Assembly: GCA_045536915.1 (NCBI GenBank)
Contig: JAZSOL010000022.1
Location: 1-29,345 of the forward strand
DNA from: RGIG1828 sp045536915
GTDB taxonomy: Bacteria; Bacillota; Clostridia; UMGS1810
Length of the DNA: 29,345 bases
Direction: 5' to 3'
The notes under the pieces are model-generated. The model was not told the DNA's origin, did not search any database, and was given only the letters and a program-made list of their open reading frames with translations. Both the position numbers and the translations under genes were made by a program. Below are positions 9,146 through 16,306 of the stretch, in pieces (position 1 is the first letter of the stretch; every line of letters begins with the position of its first letter).

Positions 9146-9151
9146 AATTTA

Positions 9152-9571
9152 TCACACTTCCTTCTTATAAGTTATTTTACATTGAATCTGAAATCTGGCA
9201 GTCTTAGTATCTGAATCAAAAAGATAACCACTTGTTGTGGTTTCTATTCTTGTGACTTTGACCTTCGGATCCTCCGTTACCGGAAAGACTTTATTTCTGT
9301 CCTGCTCTTCAATCCAGTTTTCAAATTCTTCAAAAAATTTGGCAACATCCATATTTTCAAGTGTGTTTTCGTCATATGCTTCTCTGGAAGCAAATACGAA
9401 AAGAAATTGTCTTAAAGTGCCACCGTCGGTGTACTTTTTAACAATCGGTTTTGCCGGCACATTGTCAATAGAATACTGCACAGGCTTTTCGCCCAGATAA
9501 TTAACATTGATTCTGCTCTTTTTGATTAAAGGGCAGGTTTCAATGTATTTTTTTGTTGCTTCTGTAAACAT
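9152..9571 (-). CDS. Minor capsid protein 3 family (tail terminator-like)
   Basis: I place the start at 9571 (MFTEATKKYIETCP), since GGAGG lies 8 bases upstream; a longer frame exists but has no ribosome binding site. The 139-residue product matches the Minor_capsid_3 family. It contains CPLIKKSRINVNYLGEKPVQ (about 13-32), the IVKKYTDGGTLRQFLFVFAS segment (about 43-62), WIEEQ, and the C-terminal TTSGYLFDSDTKTARFQIQC. In related phages this protein probably closes the head-proximal tail end. It overlaps its upstream neighbour by context only. No odd features. Confidence 0.85.
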   Translation of the reverse strand: MFTEATKKYIETCPLIKKSRINVNYLGEKPVQYSIDNVPAKPIVKKYTDGGTLRQFLFVFASREAYDENTLENMDVAKFFEEFENWIEEQDRNKVFPVTEDPKVKVTRIETTTSGYLFDSDTKTARFQIQCKITYKKEV

Positions 9572-9572
9572 T

Positions 9573-9914
9573 TTATTTTCCTCCTGCAATTTTTTTTGCT
9601 CCGTCAAGGATATCGTCAAGCCGATCAGCTTTCATTCGTTCAAAATATTGAGGACCGCGTAGCCCCTTCGTCGGTCCCTTGTAAAGTCTGATCCGGGCAT
9701 ACGGAGTGTTGACTAATACCTTCCCCTTACCCGGAGTAGTGGCACGTTGCATAGAACGTATCATCTCACCGGTGTCATGCTGCATATATGGTTCCATAAC
9801 TCGCATAACCTCACTGTCAATGAATTCCTGAACCTCACCGCCATCATCGAGGCCTCGCTCTTCCAGAAGCTTTTGCAAATCACGAGTTTTAAGCTTTACA
9901 CTGATCTTACTCAC
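9573..9914 (-). CDS. Minor capsid protein 2 family (HK97 gp10-like)
   Basis: The GTG at 9914 is chosen because GGAGG lies 7 bases upstream. A TTG at 9920 extends the frame but is too close to that site. The 113-residue protein matches Minor_capsid_2: LEERGLDDGGEVQEFIDSEV (about 18-37), then PYMQHDTGEMIRSM with the DTG signature, and NTPYARIRLYKGP, ending in an ERMKADRLDDIL helix. These small proteins form part of the head-to-tail connection. The gene overlaps the previous stop by 8 bases. Start codon choice is the main uncertainty. Confidence 0.83.
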   Translation of the reverse strand: MSKISVKLKTRDLQKLLEERGLDDGGEVQEFIDSEVMRVMEPYMQHDTGEMIRSMQRATTPGKGKVLVNTPYARIRLYKGPTKGLRGPQYFERMKADRLDDILDGAKKIAGGK

Positions 9915-10218
9915 AATCAAACCTCCAATGTTGCATACGGTGTGAACCTCTTCGGTTGTCAGTGTAGCCGATAATTTTCAGAGCTTCTTCACGCTGCAAC
10001 TTATCTGCATTACCAATCATCAGATAGTCGTTTTTCTTTACGGTAATACTATCAGGTGTTGGAATGCGGATTATAACCGTATTGTCGTACACAACACCTT
10101 TTTCGGATGGCGCGCTTTTGTGCTCGTAATAAACCGAAGCTTCCGGAAAGAAGGAACGGATATATTCTTCTTTGTCGCTGTCATAGTGAAAAAGAGTTAC
10201 ACTGCCGTTTGTGTTCAT
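9907..10218 (-). CDS. Head-tail connection protein (DUF6751-like / stopper position)
   Basis: A 103-residue beta-rich protein between connector and minor capsid protein 2. The order connector, this gene, gp10-like, tail terminator is that of head-closure (stopper) proteins. Visible features are an aromatic N-terminal strand (TLFHYDSDKEEYIRSFFP), a VYYEHKSAPSEKGVVYDN loop, and the IRIPTPDSITVKKNDYLMIG pair (about 51-70), which resembles DUF6751/minor capsid 1 proteins with IRIP and D-Y-hydrophobic repeats. It starts inside the previous stop (TGATG). Confidence 0.65.
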   Translation of the reverse strand: MNTNGSVTLFHYDSDKEEYIRSFFPEASVYYEHKSAPSEKGVVYDNTVIIRIPTPDSITVKKNDYLMIGNADKLQREEALKIIGYTDNRRGSHRMQHWRFDCE

Positions 10219-10571
10219 CAGCCAATCCCCCTGTACAAAAGCCCTGTAGAACCGAGATATCTTTGAGCTATTGCATATGCTTCAGCCTCCGGAGTGTTGT
10301 GCTCTGACTTCGTAACATATGAAACGGAATATCCGTCCACGTTTTCGGAAGCTATTCCTTTAACCGAATCAGCTGCAAAAATGCTGTCCGCAATTTCGCA
10401 ACATGCATTCTTAACGCATTCATCATACGGCGCTTCAGGCTTGACGGAAACAAAAAGCGAATCAAGGAAGGCGCTTGCCTTCCTCAGATACATCACACAC
10501 CTTGCTTCGGGAATGCTTGTTTCCCGACCGCAATAAAATGTGGTTTTATAATATTCATAATCTGCGTACAT
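10218..10571 (-). CDS. Head-tail connector (gp6-like adaptor)
   Basis: The 117-residue helical protein directly after the capsid gene fits the gp6-like head-tail adaptor. It has the typical opening with an aromatic YADYEYYKTTF segment, a helix with a conserved LRKASAFLDSL core (about 29-39), a second helix with DECVKNACCEIADSIFA (about 50-66), a linker (VDGYSVSYV, the conserved G-x-S/V strand), and a short C-terminal helix LAIAQRYL-like. Such proteins form the ring under the portal. ATG at 10571 follows GGAGGGTGCT. Confidence 0.75.
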   Translation of the reverse strand: MYADYEYYKTTFYCGRETSIPEARCVMYLRKASAFLDSLFVSVKPEAPYDECVKNACCEIADSIFAADSVKGIASENVDGYSVSYVTKSEHNTPEAEAYAIAQRYLGSTGLLYRGIG

Positions 10572-10594
10572 AGCACCCTCCCTGTCTCAGCTTA

Positions 10595-11674
10595 TCATTT
10601 TACAACTGCATGAACATAACCGGCAGCAACAACAGTGTTATCCGAACCTACTTCCACAACCTCAATCACATCATCCTTTGATGTAGCAATTTTAGTTTCA
10701 CCGGAAGCAAGAGCGGTATATCCTTCGGCAGTTTCTTCGCCGTATTTCGCTCTGATTGACGGATTTACTCTGTAGAATAAGCTTCCATCAGCACCAGTTA
10801 CGGTAACAATAGTTTCCTTTGCCTTGTCTGTTGCAATAGCAGAAACCGTGAGCACCTTCGGCGAATATACAGAGCGGATTGCCACAGAGCGAAGAACCTT
10901 GTGATCATACACTGTTCTTCCCTGAACAGCCGTTGCGCCGATGTATTTGCCCGAACCGCTCAAATCCTGAACATGAGGCTTAACAGCAAATTCCTTGACT
11001 CTCGTTGCAAATCTCGGATGTCCGGCAATCATCGAAAGATTTGCGGTGCTGTCATTCCAGGGGATAACAAGAAATCCGGCAATTTTTCCCAAAGCGCCCG
11101 CAACTTTAACTTCATCACCGAGAGCAGAAGCTGAGGTGAACTCAGGAGATTTGAGAATAAGAGCTTCTGCATCGGGAGTAACAAGCAGATATCTTTTGCC
11201 GTCATCGGGGATGTTGGCTTTTGACATTGCTGTTTTGATATCGACAATAACCGAATAAATATTGTCCTTTGTGAGTTGCTCAAAGCTCATCTTGGTCGAA
11301 CCTGCAAGCAGTGTGTTTCCGCCATCGGTATCCATTGCACGTGCAAGGGCATAACCGGCACTGTCAAGTCTGTCGGCAACAAGCTTGTCGGGAACCGATG
11401 CCGCATCATAACCGTCTATGATTTCGTTAACAGCCTTATCCTTGCTGATGACAATTGTCTCATATCCGGTAGAGCTCATTGTGCCCTGAATTCCATTTGC
11501 CTTGTCATAATCGCTTACCGCAACTTCGGCATCTCTCACCGGAATCTTAACAGCTCCGGCAACCGGATTTCCTTCATAATCGTTGTTAAAGACGATTCCG
11601 TCCTTTAATCTCAGCTCATGTCTGAGCTTTGCAAGCGTAAGCTTGGCATATCTTTCCTGTTTTTCGTGACCCAT
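10595..11674 (-). CDS. Major capsid protein with C-terminal Ig-like extension
   Basis: The 359-residue protein follows the scaffold gene and has an HK97/P22-type coat pattern. It has an N-terminal RLKDGIVFNNDYEGNPVAGA segment, a spine helix around 60-110 and the RYLLVTPDAEALILKSPEF strand-helix (about 161-179). The PWNDSTANLSMIAGHPRFAT region (about 203-222) and VYDHKVLRSVAIR follow. From about residue 270 it gains about 85 residues (TVSAIATDKAKETIVTVTGA, then VNPSIRAKYGEETAEGY) that look like an extra beta domain of decoration type. ATG follows AGGAGG. Confidence is high for capsid, lower for the extension. Confidence 0.85.
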   Translation of the reverse strand: MGHEKQERYAKLTLAKLRHELRLKDGIVFNNDYEGNPVAGAVKIPVRDAEVAVSDYDKANGIQGTMSSTGYETIVISKDKAVNEIIDGYDAASVPDKLVADRLDSAGYALARAMDTDGGNTLLAGSTKMSFEQLTKDNIYSVIVDIKTAMSKANIPDDGKRYLLVTPDAEALILKSPEFTSASALGDEVKVAGALGKIAGFLVIPWNDSTANLSMIAGHPRFATRVKEFAVKPHVQDLSGSGKYIGATAVQGRTVYDHKVLRSVAIRSVYSPKVLTVSAIATDKAKETIVTVTGADGSLFYRVNPSIRAKYGEETAEGYTALASGETKIATSKDDVIEVVEVGSDNTVVAAGYVHAVVK

Positions 11675-11690
11675 ACTTTTTTACCTCCTG

Positions 11691-12194
11691 TTATTCAATT
11701 ATAATACCGGGGTTCTTTTCAAGAAAACTTTTTTCAACCCCGTCAGCCACATGAGCCGGTGCTCCGTGAGATAAACCTCCGGCGGCAGGTGTGCCGAATA
11801 AGTAATCATTTTCAGCCTTAATGGCTTCGAGCTGTTCGTCAAATCCTTCAAGACCGTTCTCACCCATGGTGAGCTTCGAAGTGTCGATAAGCCCTTTAAG
11901 CGCTTTTGCATTTTTGGCGCCGCTTGTGGCAAGCTTCAGTTCAACTGCAGAATCAAATTTGATTTTGTCGATTTCCTTTTTGAGGCTATCGTTTTCGGTT
12001 CTGAGAGTGTCAATTTCCGAACTGTCTGCAGCACCTTCCGCAGCTTTTTTTGCATTAGCTACATCCGCATCGTAAGTTGCCTTAGGAACATACGCACCGT
12101 CAGCAACATTTGCAAGCACAATGCCGCTTCCTTCAAGTTTTGCAATAAGCTGTTCATATAGCTCATCACCTAAAATTTCTTTCAAAAAATCCAT
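11691..12194 (-). CDS. Capsid scaffold (phage minor structural GP20 family)
   Basis: This 167-residue protein is typical of GP20-type scaffolds. It has a short N-terminal helix (MDFLKEILGDELYEQLIAKL), then a coiled coil at about 58-80 (SEIDTLRTENDSLKKEIDKI), a helical KLATSGAKNAKALKGLI segment (about 87-103), and a Gly/Ala-rich, poorly ordered C-terminus with the GTPAAGGLSHGAPA stretch. It acts as an internal core for procapsid assembly and is lost from mature heads. ATG is preceded by AAAGGAGC. It follows a perfect intrinsic terminator (12225-12257), with no clear promoter between, so its expression needs read-through. Confidence 0.88.
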   Translation of the reverse strand: MDFLKEILGDELYEQLIAKLEGSGIVLANVADGAYVPKATYDADVANAKKAAEGAADSSEIDTLRTENDSLKKEIDKIKFDSAVELKLATSGAKNAKALKGLIDTSKLTMGENGLEGFDEQLEAIKAENDYLFGTPAAGGLSHGAPAHVADGVEKSFLEKNPGIIIE

Positions 12195-12224
12195 TTTGTT
12201 TTGCTCCTTTCAAAATTTTTGTGC

Positions 12225-12257
12225 TAAAAAAGCACCTTGCATTTAAAGCAAAGTGCT
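12225..12257 (-). terminator. Intrinsic terminator upstream of the scaffold gene
   Basis: On the minus strand AGCACTTTGC pairs with GCAAGGTGCT (one T:G) around TTTAAAT, followed by T6. A second, weaker stem (AACAC/GTGTT with T6) lies at 12314-12335. Both end transcription between the accessory gene and the scaffold gene, on the path from the late promoter to the capsid genes. Confidence 0.9.
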
Positions 12258-12365
12258 AAGGTGGCTTGCACCGTATTCGCATTTTTGTTTCCTCCCGTTT
12301 TAAAAATTCGCACTAAAAAACACCCTTGATGTGTTGATATGTTGCCAAACAGTAATTAATATGAT

Positions 12366-12389
12366 AAAATCACTCTTGGAGGTGATTTT
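12366..12389 (+). promoter_or_regulatory. Hairpin enclosing the ribosome binding site of the plus-strand gene
   Basis: AAAATCAC (12366-12373) pairs exactly with GTGATTTT (12382-12389), one base before the ATG. The core GGAG of the ribosome binding site is in the 8-nt loop and its last G is in the stem. The upstream AT-rich stretch has a weak -35/-10 pair only (TTGCCA at 12342, about 16 bases before ATAAAA). Confidence 0.55.
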
Positions 12390-12575
12390 ATGAATAAAAC
12401 TGTAATTGTGTTATCATATGCTGAAGCAGAAGAGTACATTAAAGCTGGTTGGAAGCTTACTTCAATAAAAAACATAACTCTTCCCGGCATCAACAAATCA
12501 CATCAGGAACATACTCTTACATGGAGCCAAAAAGGAGAGCCTGTTAATCCGAAGCTCTCGAATCCACAAGAGTAA
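12390..12575 (+). CDS. Small plus-strand accessory protein, unknown function
   Basis: A 61-codon frame with a strong site (TTGGAGGTGATTTT) runs against the direction of the late operon. The product is soluble, with a helix-turn segment YAEAEEYIKAGWKLTSIKN (9-27) followed by strands with HTLTW. I do not recognise the family. The E-x-x-K/L-L-x-AGW segment resembles the C-terminus of the neighbouring minus-strand protein (ELRKLLEAGWVIYD), so the two may share a small module. Its 3' end overlaps the 3' end of that neighbour by 32 bases, tail to tail. Opposite orientation and its own start region suggest a moron-type accessory gene. Confidence 0.7.
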   Translation: MNKTVIVLSYAEAEEYIKAGWKLTSIKNITLPGINKSHQEHTLTWSQKGEPVNPKLSNPQE

Positions 12576-13044
12576 GCATTTTAATGTGTTTCTCTGAGGT
12601 GGGCTGTGTGTCGTATATTACCCAGCCTGCCTCAAGAAGCTTCCTGAGCTCATCGAGCTTCAAAGGCTCACATACAATGCTTGCTTTTTCAATTCCATAA
12701 CCAAGTTCTTTTTCGATTTCCTCATAATTATATGCCTCTTCATCGGCGCGCATCTTTTTCATCAGACTGTTCTCATGAAGGAATTCTATACCCTTTAGTG
12801 TTATATAAAGATACTTGTCATGAAATTCAGCAATTGTTATTACTGCATCTGCACATGTGTTAGTATGTAGCGCACCTCCGGCAATGTATTCAGCCTCCAA
12901 GAGCATACGAATAACACTATACTTGAGCGCACCCGAAACCCCCAAAGCCTCACAGCTGATATTGTCCGAATCACCTTTTTTCGCATCCATAGCTTTTTCA
13001 AGCTCGGTTAGTATTTTATAAATACATCTGACTTTTTCGTTCAT
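12544..13044 (-). CDS. YjcQ-like winged-helix protein with C-terminal AGW module
   Basis: ATG at 13044 is chosen, since GGAGGGGGTGATTTTA lies upstream; the TTG at 13062 has no site. The 166-residue protein resembles the YjcQ family in its first 110 residues. It has a helical start (MNEKVRCIYKILTELEKAMD), then the SVIRMLLEAEYIAGG helix, a beta wing and the LYITLKGIEFLHENSLMKKM segment. The remaining 50 residues end in ELRKLLEAGWVIYDTQPTS, like the opposing small gene. It is bounded by terminators on both sides and is not part of standard head assembly, so it is probably an accessory gene. The function is unknown; DNA binding is plausible. Confidence 0.65.
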   Translation of the reverse strand: MNEKVRCIYKILTELEKAMDAKKGDSDNISCEALGVSGALKYSVIRMLLEAEYIAGGALHTNTCADAVITIAEFHDKYLYITLKGIEFLHENSLMKKMRADEEAYNYEEIEKELGYGIEKASIVCEPLKLDELRKLLEAGWVIYDTQPTSEKHIKMLTLVDSRASD

Positions 13045-13090
13045 TAAAATCACCCCCTCCAAAGCGAAGTGTTTTGTTTAAACTTCATAC

Positions 13091-13118
13091 TAAAAAACAC
13101 CCTCAAAAGAGAGTGTTT
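13091..13118 (-). terminator. Intrinsic terminator upstream of the accessory cassette
   Basis: On the minus strand AAACACTCTC pairs with GAGGGTGTTT (one T:G) around a TTTT loop, followed by T6. The sequence ACTAAAAAACACCCT occurs both here and at 12312-12326, so the cassette is flanked by similar terminator-like repeats. Confidence 0.88.
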
Positions 13119-13139
13119 GGCATCCTTTTAATTGCTTTG

Positions 13140-13373
13140 TCAGTTCACATCTATTTCCTCTGCAATTTCATTCAGTGATTTACCATCGTACAATTTATCC
13201 GTCATAACATCTTCGATACTGTGATATCTGCGAACTTTTTCGCCGAATCCGACATCAAAATCATTTATTGTACCATTCATATCAATACATGCATGCTTAC
13301 CATTATACATGAAAACAACCGTATCTGTTCCGGATGCAATGAATTCTTTTAATTTCTTAGCATCTAAAATCAT
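13140..13373 (-). CDS. Small acidic protein, coupled to minor head protein gene
   Basis: The 77-residue acidic protein starts inside the stop of the minor head gene (ATGA, 13370-13373), so it is translationally coupled to it. It has an N-terminal helix (LDAKKLKEFIASG), then a strand pair (TVVFMYNGKHACIDMNG) and a C-terminal helix (LYDGKSLNEIAEEIDVN). No known domain is recognised. Its tight linkage to a head protein with an extra C-terminal domain that looks toxin-like makes an immunity or chaperone role possible. That is inference only. No membrane segment is seen. Confidence 0.7.
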   Translation of the reverse strand: MILDAKKLKEFIASGTDTVVFMYNGKHACIDMNGTINDFDVGFGEKVRRYHSIEDVMTDKLYDGKSLNEIAEEIDVN

Positions 13374-14941
13374 AGTATGAAATTACACTCCTTTCGTTCC
13401 TTTTTGTTTAATTTTTTTGTTTTTCGCCATGCTATTTTATCTTTTGAGTTATATCTATAAAGGTGTTGATGTTCGCCATTTGCAGAAAATTTATGCATTT
13501 TAGGCATACTATGATGTCCGCCGTGAATTTGTTTGCACATTCTACCTTTATTATCATAATAAGTCAAATTATATTGCTGATAATCACCTTTAATCTCACG
13601 AGTTTCAATAACAGCGAAAGGCTTATATTTAATAGGCAATTTATGTACTTGTTTTTCAATCCAATTATCAGTAACAATGATTGTACCATCTTTATTATAC
13701 AAATATTTTGTATATATGTCAACCATTCTTTTGTTTGCATACACCGCCTTCTGACTAACACTCTTACCCCAGTTCTTAATTCCGTTCTCGGTTCCAGTAG
13801 CAAATACCTGTTCCCTGAATTTGTCACGGTCAAGTCCGGTTTGTGCGCAGAAGTCTTTTAGCTTTGCTTCTTTGCCTTTGAGCTTAACGGCATTCTTTTC
13901 AAATTCAAGCTGCATAATAGCTTTGTCATTTCCGGCAAGATACTTCAGAGCTTCATCTTGCATTACAAGTTCCTGCTTTGTTACTCTGATGCTTCGCTCC
14001 AGGGCTCGCTGTTTATCTCTTGCCTGCCATACGAGAAGTTTCTCGCCGTTATATATAACAGTCTGATTATTGAGCCTTTCAAGCTGTTCATCGGTATAAT
14101 TCCTTTTGCTGATACCAACAAAAAACAAAAACCATGTATGTCTACAGTTAGCTCCCAAAAAACCTTTTACATCACCATAGCCGATGTCCTTAAGCGACAG
14201 ATATCCGGGCTTGCCGGAACGGCTGACAAGCTTACCCTGCCATTTTGCATGGTCCGGTCTGGCACCAACGTGCGCCGAAATCTCCATGATATCAACCTGC
14301 ATATCATCAGCTCTCATTTCAACAAGCTTGCCGGTAGTCTGAGAGGTGCCGGTAAGAACCGCCCGGCGGACAGCCGCATCCAGACTGCTCTTGTATCCTG
14401 ATGGATAAATAACGGTAATGCCATCTGCAGCAGCACTCTTTATTGCATTTCTGATAGCTTCCTGATATGTAAACGCACCCGACACAATCTGCATATGAGC
14501 CAAATCGCAAGCCTTGATGAATGCCGTTTGAGAAGTAACGGCTGTTGTCCCGGTAAGATTTTTAATCTCCTTGCGCGTCTTTTTGTAAGCTGCAGATAAC
14601 ACCTTCATCATTGCAGGACTCAAAGTCTTAAATTCTTTCGGAAAATAACCTGCTTTCTCAAGAACTTCATCATCGTAATTGAAAACTTCAGTCTCGGCAT
14701 CCTTGAACGCTTGCCTTGTTTCTGCTTCTGACATTTTTGTTCTTTTTGATATTTCTTTTATAATATCATCATAAAGCATTCCGCATTGCTGAAGTTTTTC
14801 AGCTTGCCATGCGGCAGTGTCGGTTACTGTCAGATCTGTTTTCAGAATCCTCCGGGTTATATCCCTTAAAATGCTTTCCTGTAAATCTTTATGTGTCTGC
14901 AGTATATTAAGCTCATCACTAAGCCAGTCCGGGGTAATCAT
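13370..14941 (-). CDS. Phage minor head protein with extra C-terminal domain
   Basis: This is a 523-residue protein right after the portal. Residues 1-390 are a Phage_min_cap2-type minor head protein. The family signature is present: SAHVGARPDHAKWQGK (222-237), then SGKPGYLSLKDIGYGDVKG and GFLGANCRHTWFLFF (260-274). A coiled-coil stretch follows (about 300-365). From about 395 a separate ~130-residue basic domain begins, containing the segments YYDNKGRMCKQIHGGHHSMP (461-480) and KMHKFSANGEHQHLYRYN (481-498), then KKLNKKERKECNFIL at the end. Several His residues (H473, H476, H477, H483, H491, H493) could be catalytic or metal-binding. The DNA of this end is visibly more AT-rich than the first part. 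A similar tail domain occurs on other minor head proteins, from my recollection. Confidence 0.85.
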   Translation of the reverse strand: MITPDWLSDELNILQTHKDLQESILRDITRRILKTDLTVTDTAAWQAEKLQQCGMLYDDIIKEISKRTKMSEAETRQAFKDAETEVFNYDDEVLEKAGYFPKEFKTLSPAMMKVLSAAYKKTRKEIKNLTGTTAVTSQTAFIKACDLAHMQIVSGAFTYQEAIRNAIKSAAADGITVIYPSGYKSSLDAAVRRAVLTGTSQTTGKLVEMRADDMQVDIMEISAHVGARPDHAKWQGKLVSRSGKPGYLSLKDIGYGDVKGFLGANCRHTWFLFFVGISKRNYTDEQLERLNNQTVIYNGEKLLVWQARDKQRALERSIRVTKQELVMQDEALKYLAGNDKAIMQLEFEKNAVKLKGKEAKLKDFCAQTGLDRDKFREQVFATGTENGIKNWGKSVSQKAVYANKRMVDIYTKYLYNKDGTIIVTDNWIEKQVHKLPIKYKPFAVIETREIKGDYQQYNLTYYDNKGRMCKQIHGGHHSMPKMHKFSANGEHQHLYRYNSKDKIAWRKTKKLNKKERKECNFIL

Positions 14942-14947
14942 GTTTCA

Positions 14948-16291
14948 TCACTCCCCGGGAATATATTCATCTTCTGCTTCTTCCAGAGCTTTTTTCGCTT
15001 CCTTATCCGTTTCGTTGAGCTTCCATGCTCTGAGTTCCCACGGCTTAAGTGCTCCGGCTGACACCATTTGCATTCTGCGGTTAAATTCCGTGTCGTTGTC
15101 CTCAATAATGCTGTCGTCAAAGTCTATGACTGTATCAACATTCTGTTTAATACCCATGATATCAAGCAAAGCTCTGACCAAAGATATGAGAGCCGACTTC
15201 AGAATAATTTCATGCTTTTTAAGCGTTCTGAACAGCTTTGAATTTTCTGAGACAATCTCTCTGGCGGTTTTTATACCTCCGTTCTGAAATGTGTATTGAT
15301 TCTCACCCATACCGCAGGCATCAGAGAACAGATTAAGCTGAAGCTCAAGGGCTTCCTTGTGAGGCTGACTTCTGAGCTCGGCATTCATCTCTTTTATTGT
15401 CTGCTTTTCATCCGGAACGCCGGGAACTGCATAAAACTCGGTATCATTGTAATCAAACACCGGAGTGGAAACTCCCTTTTCCTCTCTGACACTCTGAGTC
15501 ATATCAACCGGGATAAGAATTCTTTTTTTGCCAAGTTTAAACTCATTCTGATAGCTGTCATTGATGAGGTCAATTGCCTGCATTTCTGCAATGGAATTTG
15601 CAAAGACTGATATGCCGAGCGGTGTGTCTTCTTCAACATTATTTACTATATTCGGGGTAATTATCTGAAACCTTGTATTCGGTGATCCGGTATCATATAC
15701 ACCTTCAACCACACCGGGCAGATTTATTTCGGCACCATCTTCCTTGCGGAATAACCGGTTGTATATAACATAATTTCCGGCAGCATTCTTCACATGAATG
15801 TTTATATAATATACCGGCTCGCCGTTGATATGCTTCAGACTTGCAAATGCACATTCGGTCACTCTCTTCCCCGTCCATGAAATAGGGTATATCATTTTGC
15901 CGGGAATATAATCTATTACCGGCTGGCCTTTGGCATCTGCATATTCCACAAATGCCCCCGTACCGATTGCAAATGCCTTTTCGATGAGCTGATTTGCTTC
16001 GACGTAAAAATCGTTTTTGGTAAACACTTCGCTTAAACGCTTGTTTATGCCATCATCACCAACATTAATAACGACCTTTTCATTGAGCAGAAGGTCAGCC
16101 CAGTCCTCACATACTCTCTTTGCCATGCGCAGTGACTCTCTTTTTCGAACAACGTATCTTTTTCCGTTGTAGATACTGTATTTATGAAATTTTTCTACAT
16201 ATCCCTCATACCAGTTCTGCCAGATATCCATGTGCTCCTGCATAGATATGTCACAATGATAACCAAGCTTTTCCAATATCTGATTTATCAA
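14948..16291 (-). CDS. Portal protein (SPP1 Gp6-like)
   Basis: The 447-residue protein starts at TTG 16291, 9 bases after AGAGGTG; no ATG is better placed. It has the SPP1-type portal pattern: KRESLRMAKRVCEDWADLLL (about 50-69) with the conserved K-x-x-CEDWA, LSEVFTKNDFYVEANQLIEK (about 85-104), then the DPVIDYIPGKMIYPISW region and the INDSYQNEFKLGKKRI helix. The segment GMGENQYTF and a long stem/wing helix (KTAREIVSENSKLFRTLKK) complete the core. It forms the dodecameric DNA entry ring, with the minor head protein and terminase as partners. A TTG start may limit its copy number. Confidence 0.87.
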   Translation of the reverse strand: MINQILEKLGYHCDISMQEHMDIWQNWYEGYVEKFHKYSIYNGKRYVVRKRESLRMAKRVCEDWADLLLNEKVVINVGDDGINKRLSEVFTKNDFYVEANQLIEKAFAIGTGAFVEYADAKGQPVIDYIPGKMIYPISWTGKRVTECAFASLKHINGEPVYYINIHVKNAAGNYVIYNRLFRKEDGAEINLPGVVEGVYDTGSPNTRFQIITPNIVNNVEEDTPLGISVFANSIAEMQAIDLINDSYQNEFKLGKKRILIPVDMTQSVREEKGVSTPVFDYNDTEFYAVPGVPDEKQTIKEMNAELRSQPHKEALELQLNLFSDACGMGENQYTFQNGGIKTAREIVSENSKLFRTLKKHEIILKSALISLVRALLDIMGIKQNVDTVIDFDDSIIEDNDTEFNRRMQMVSAGALKPWELRAWKLNETDKEAKKALEEAEDEYIPGE

Positions 16292-16306
16292 TTTATATCA
16301 CCTCTT

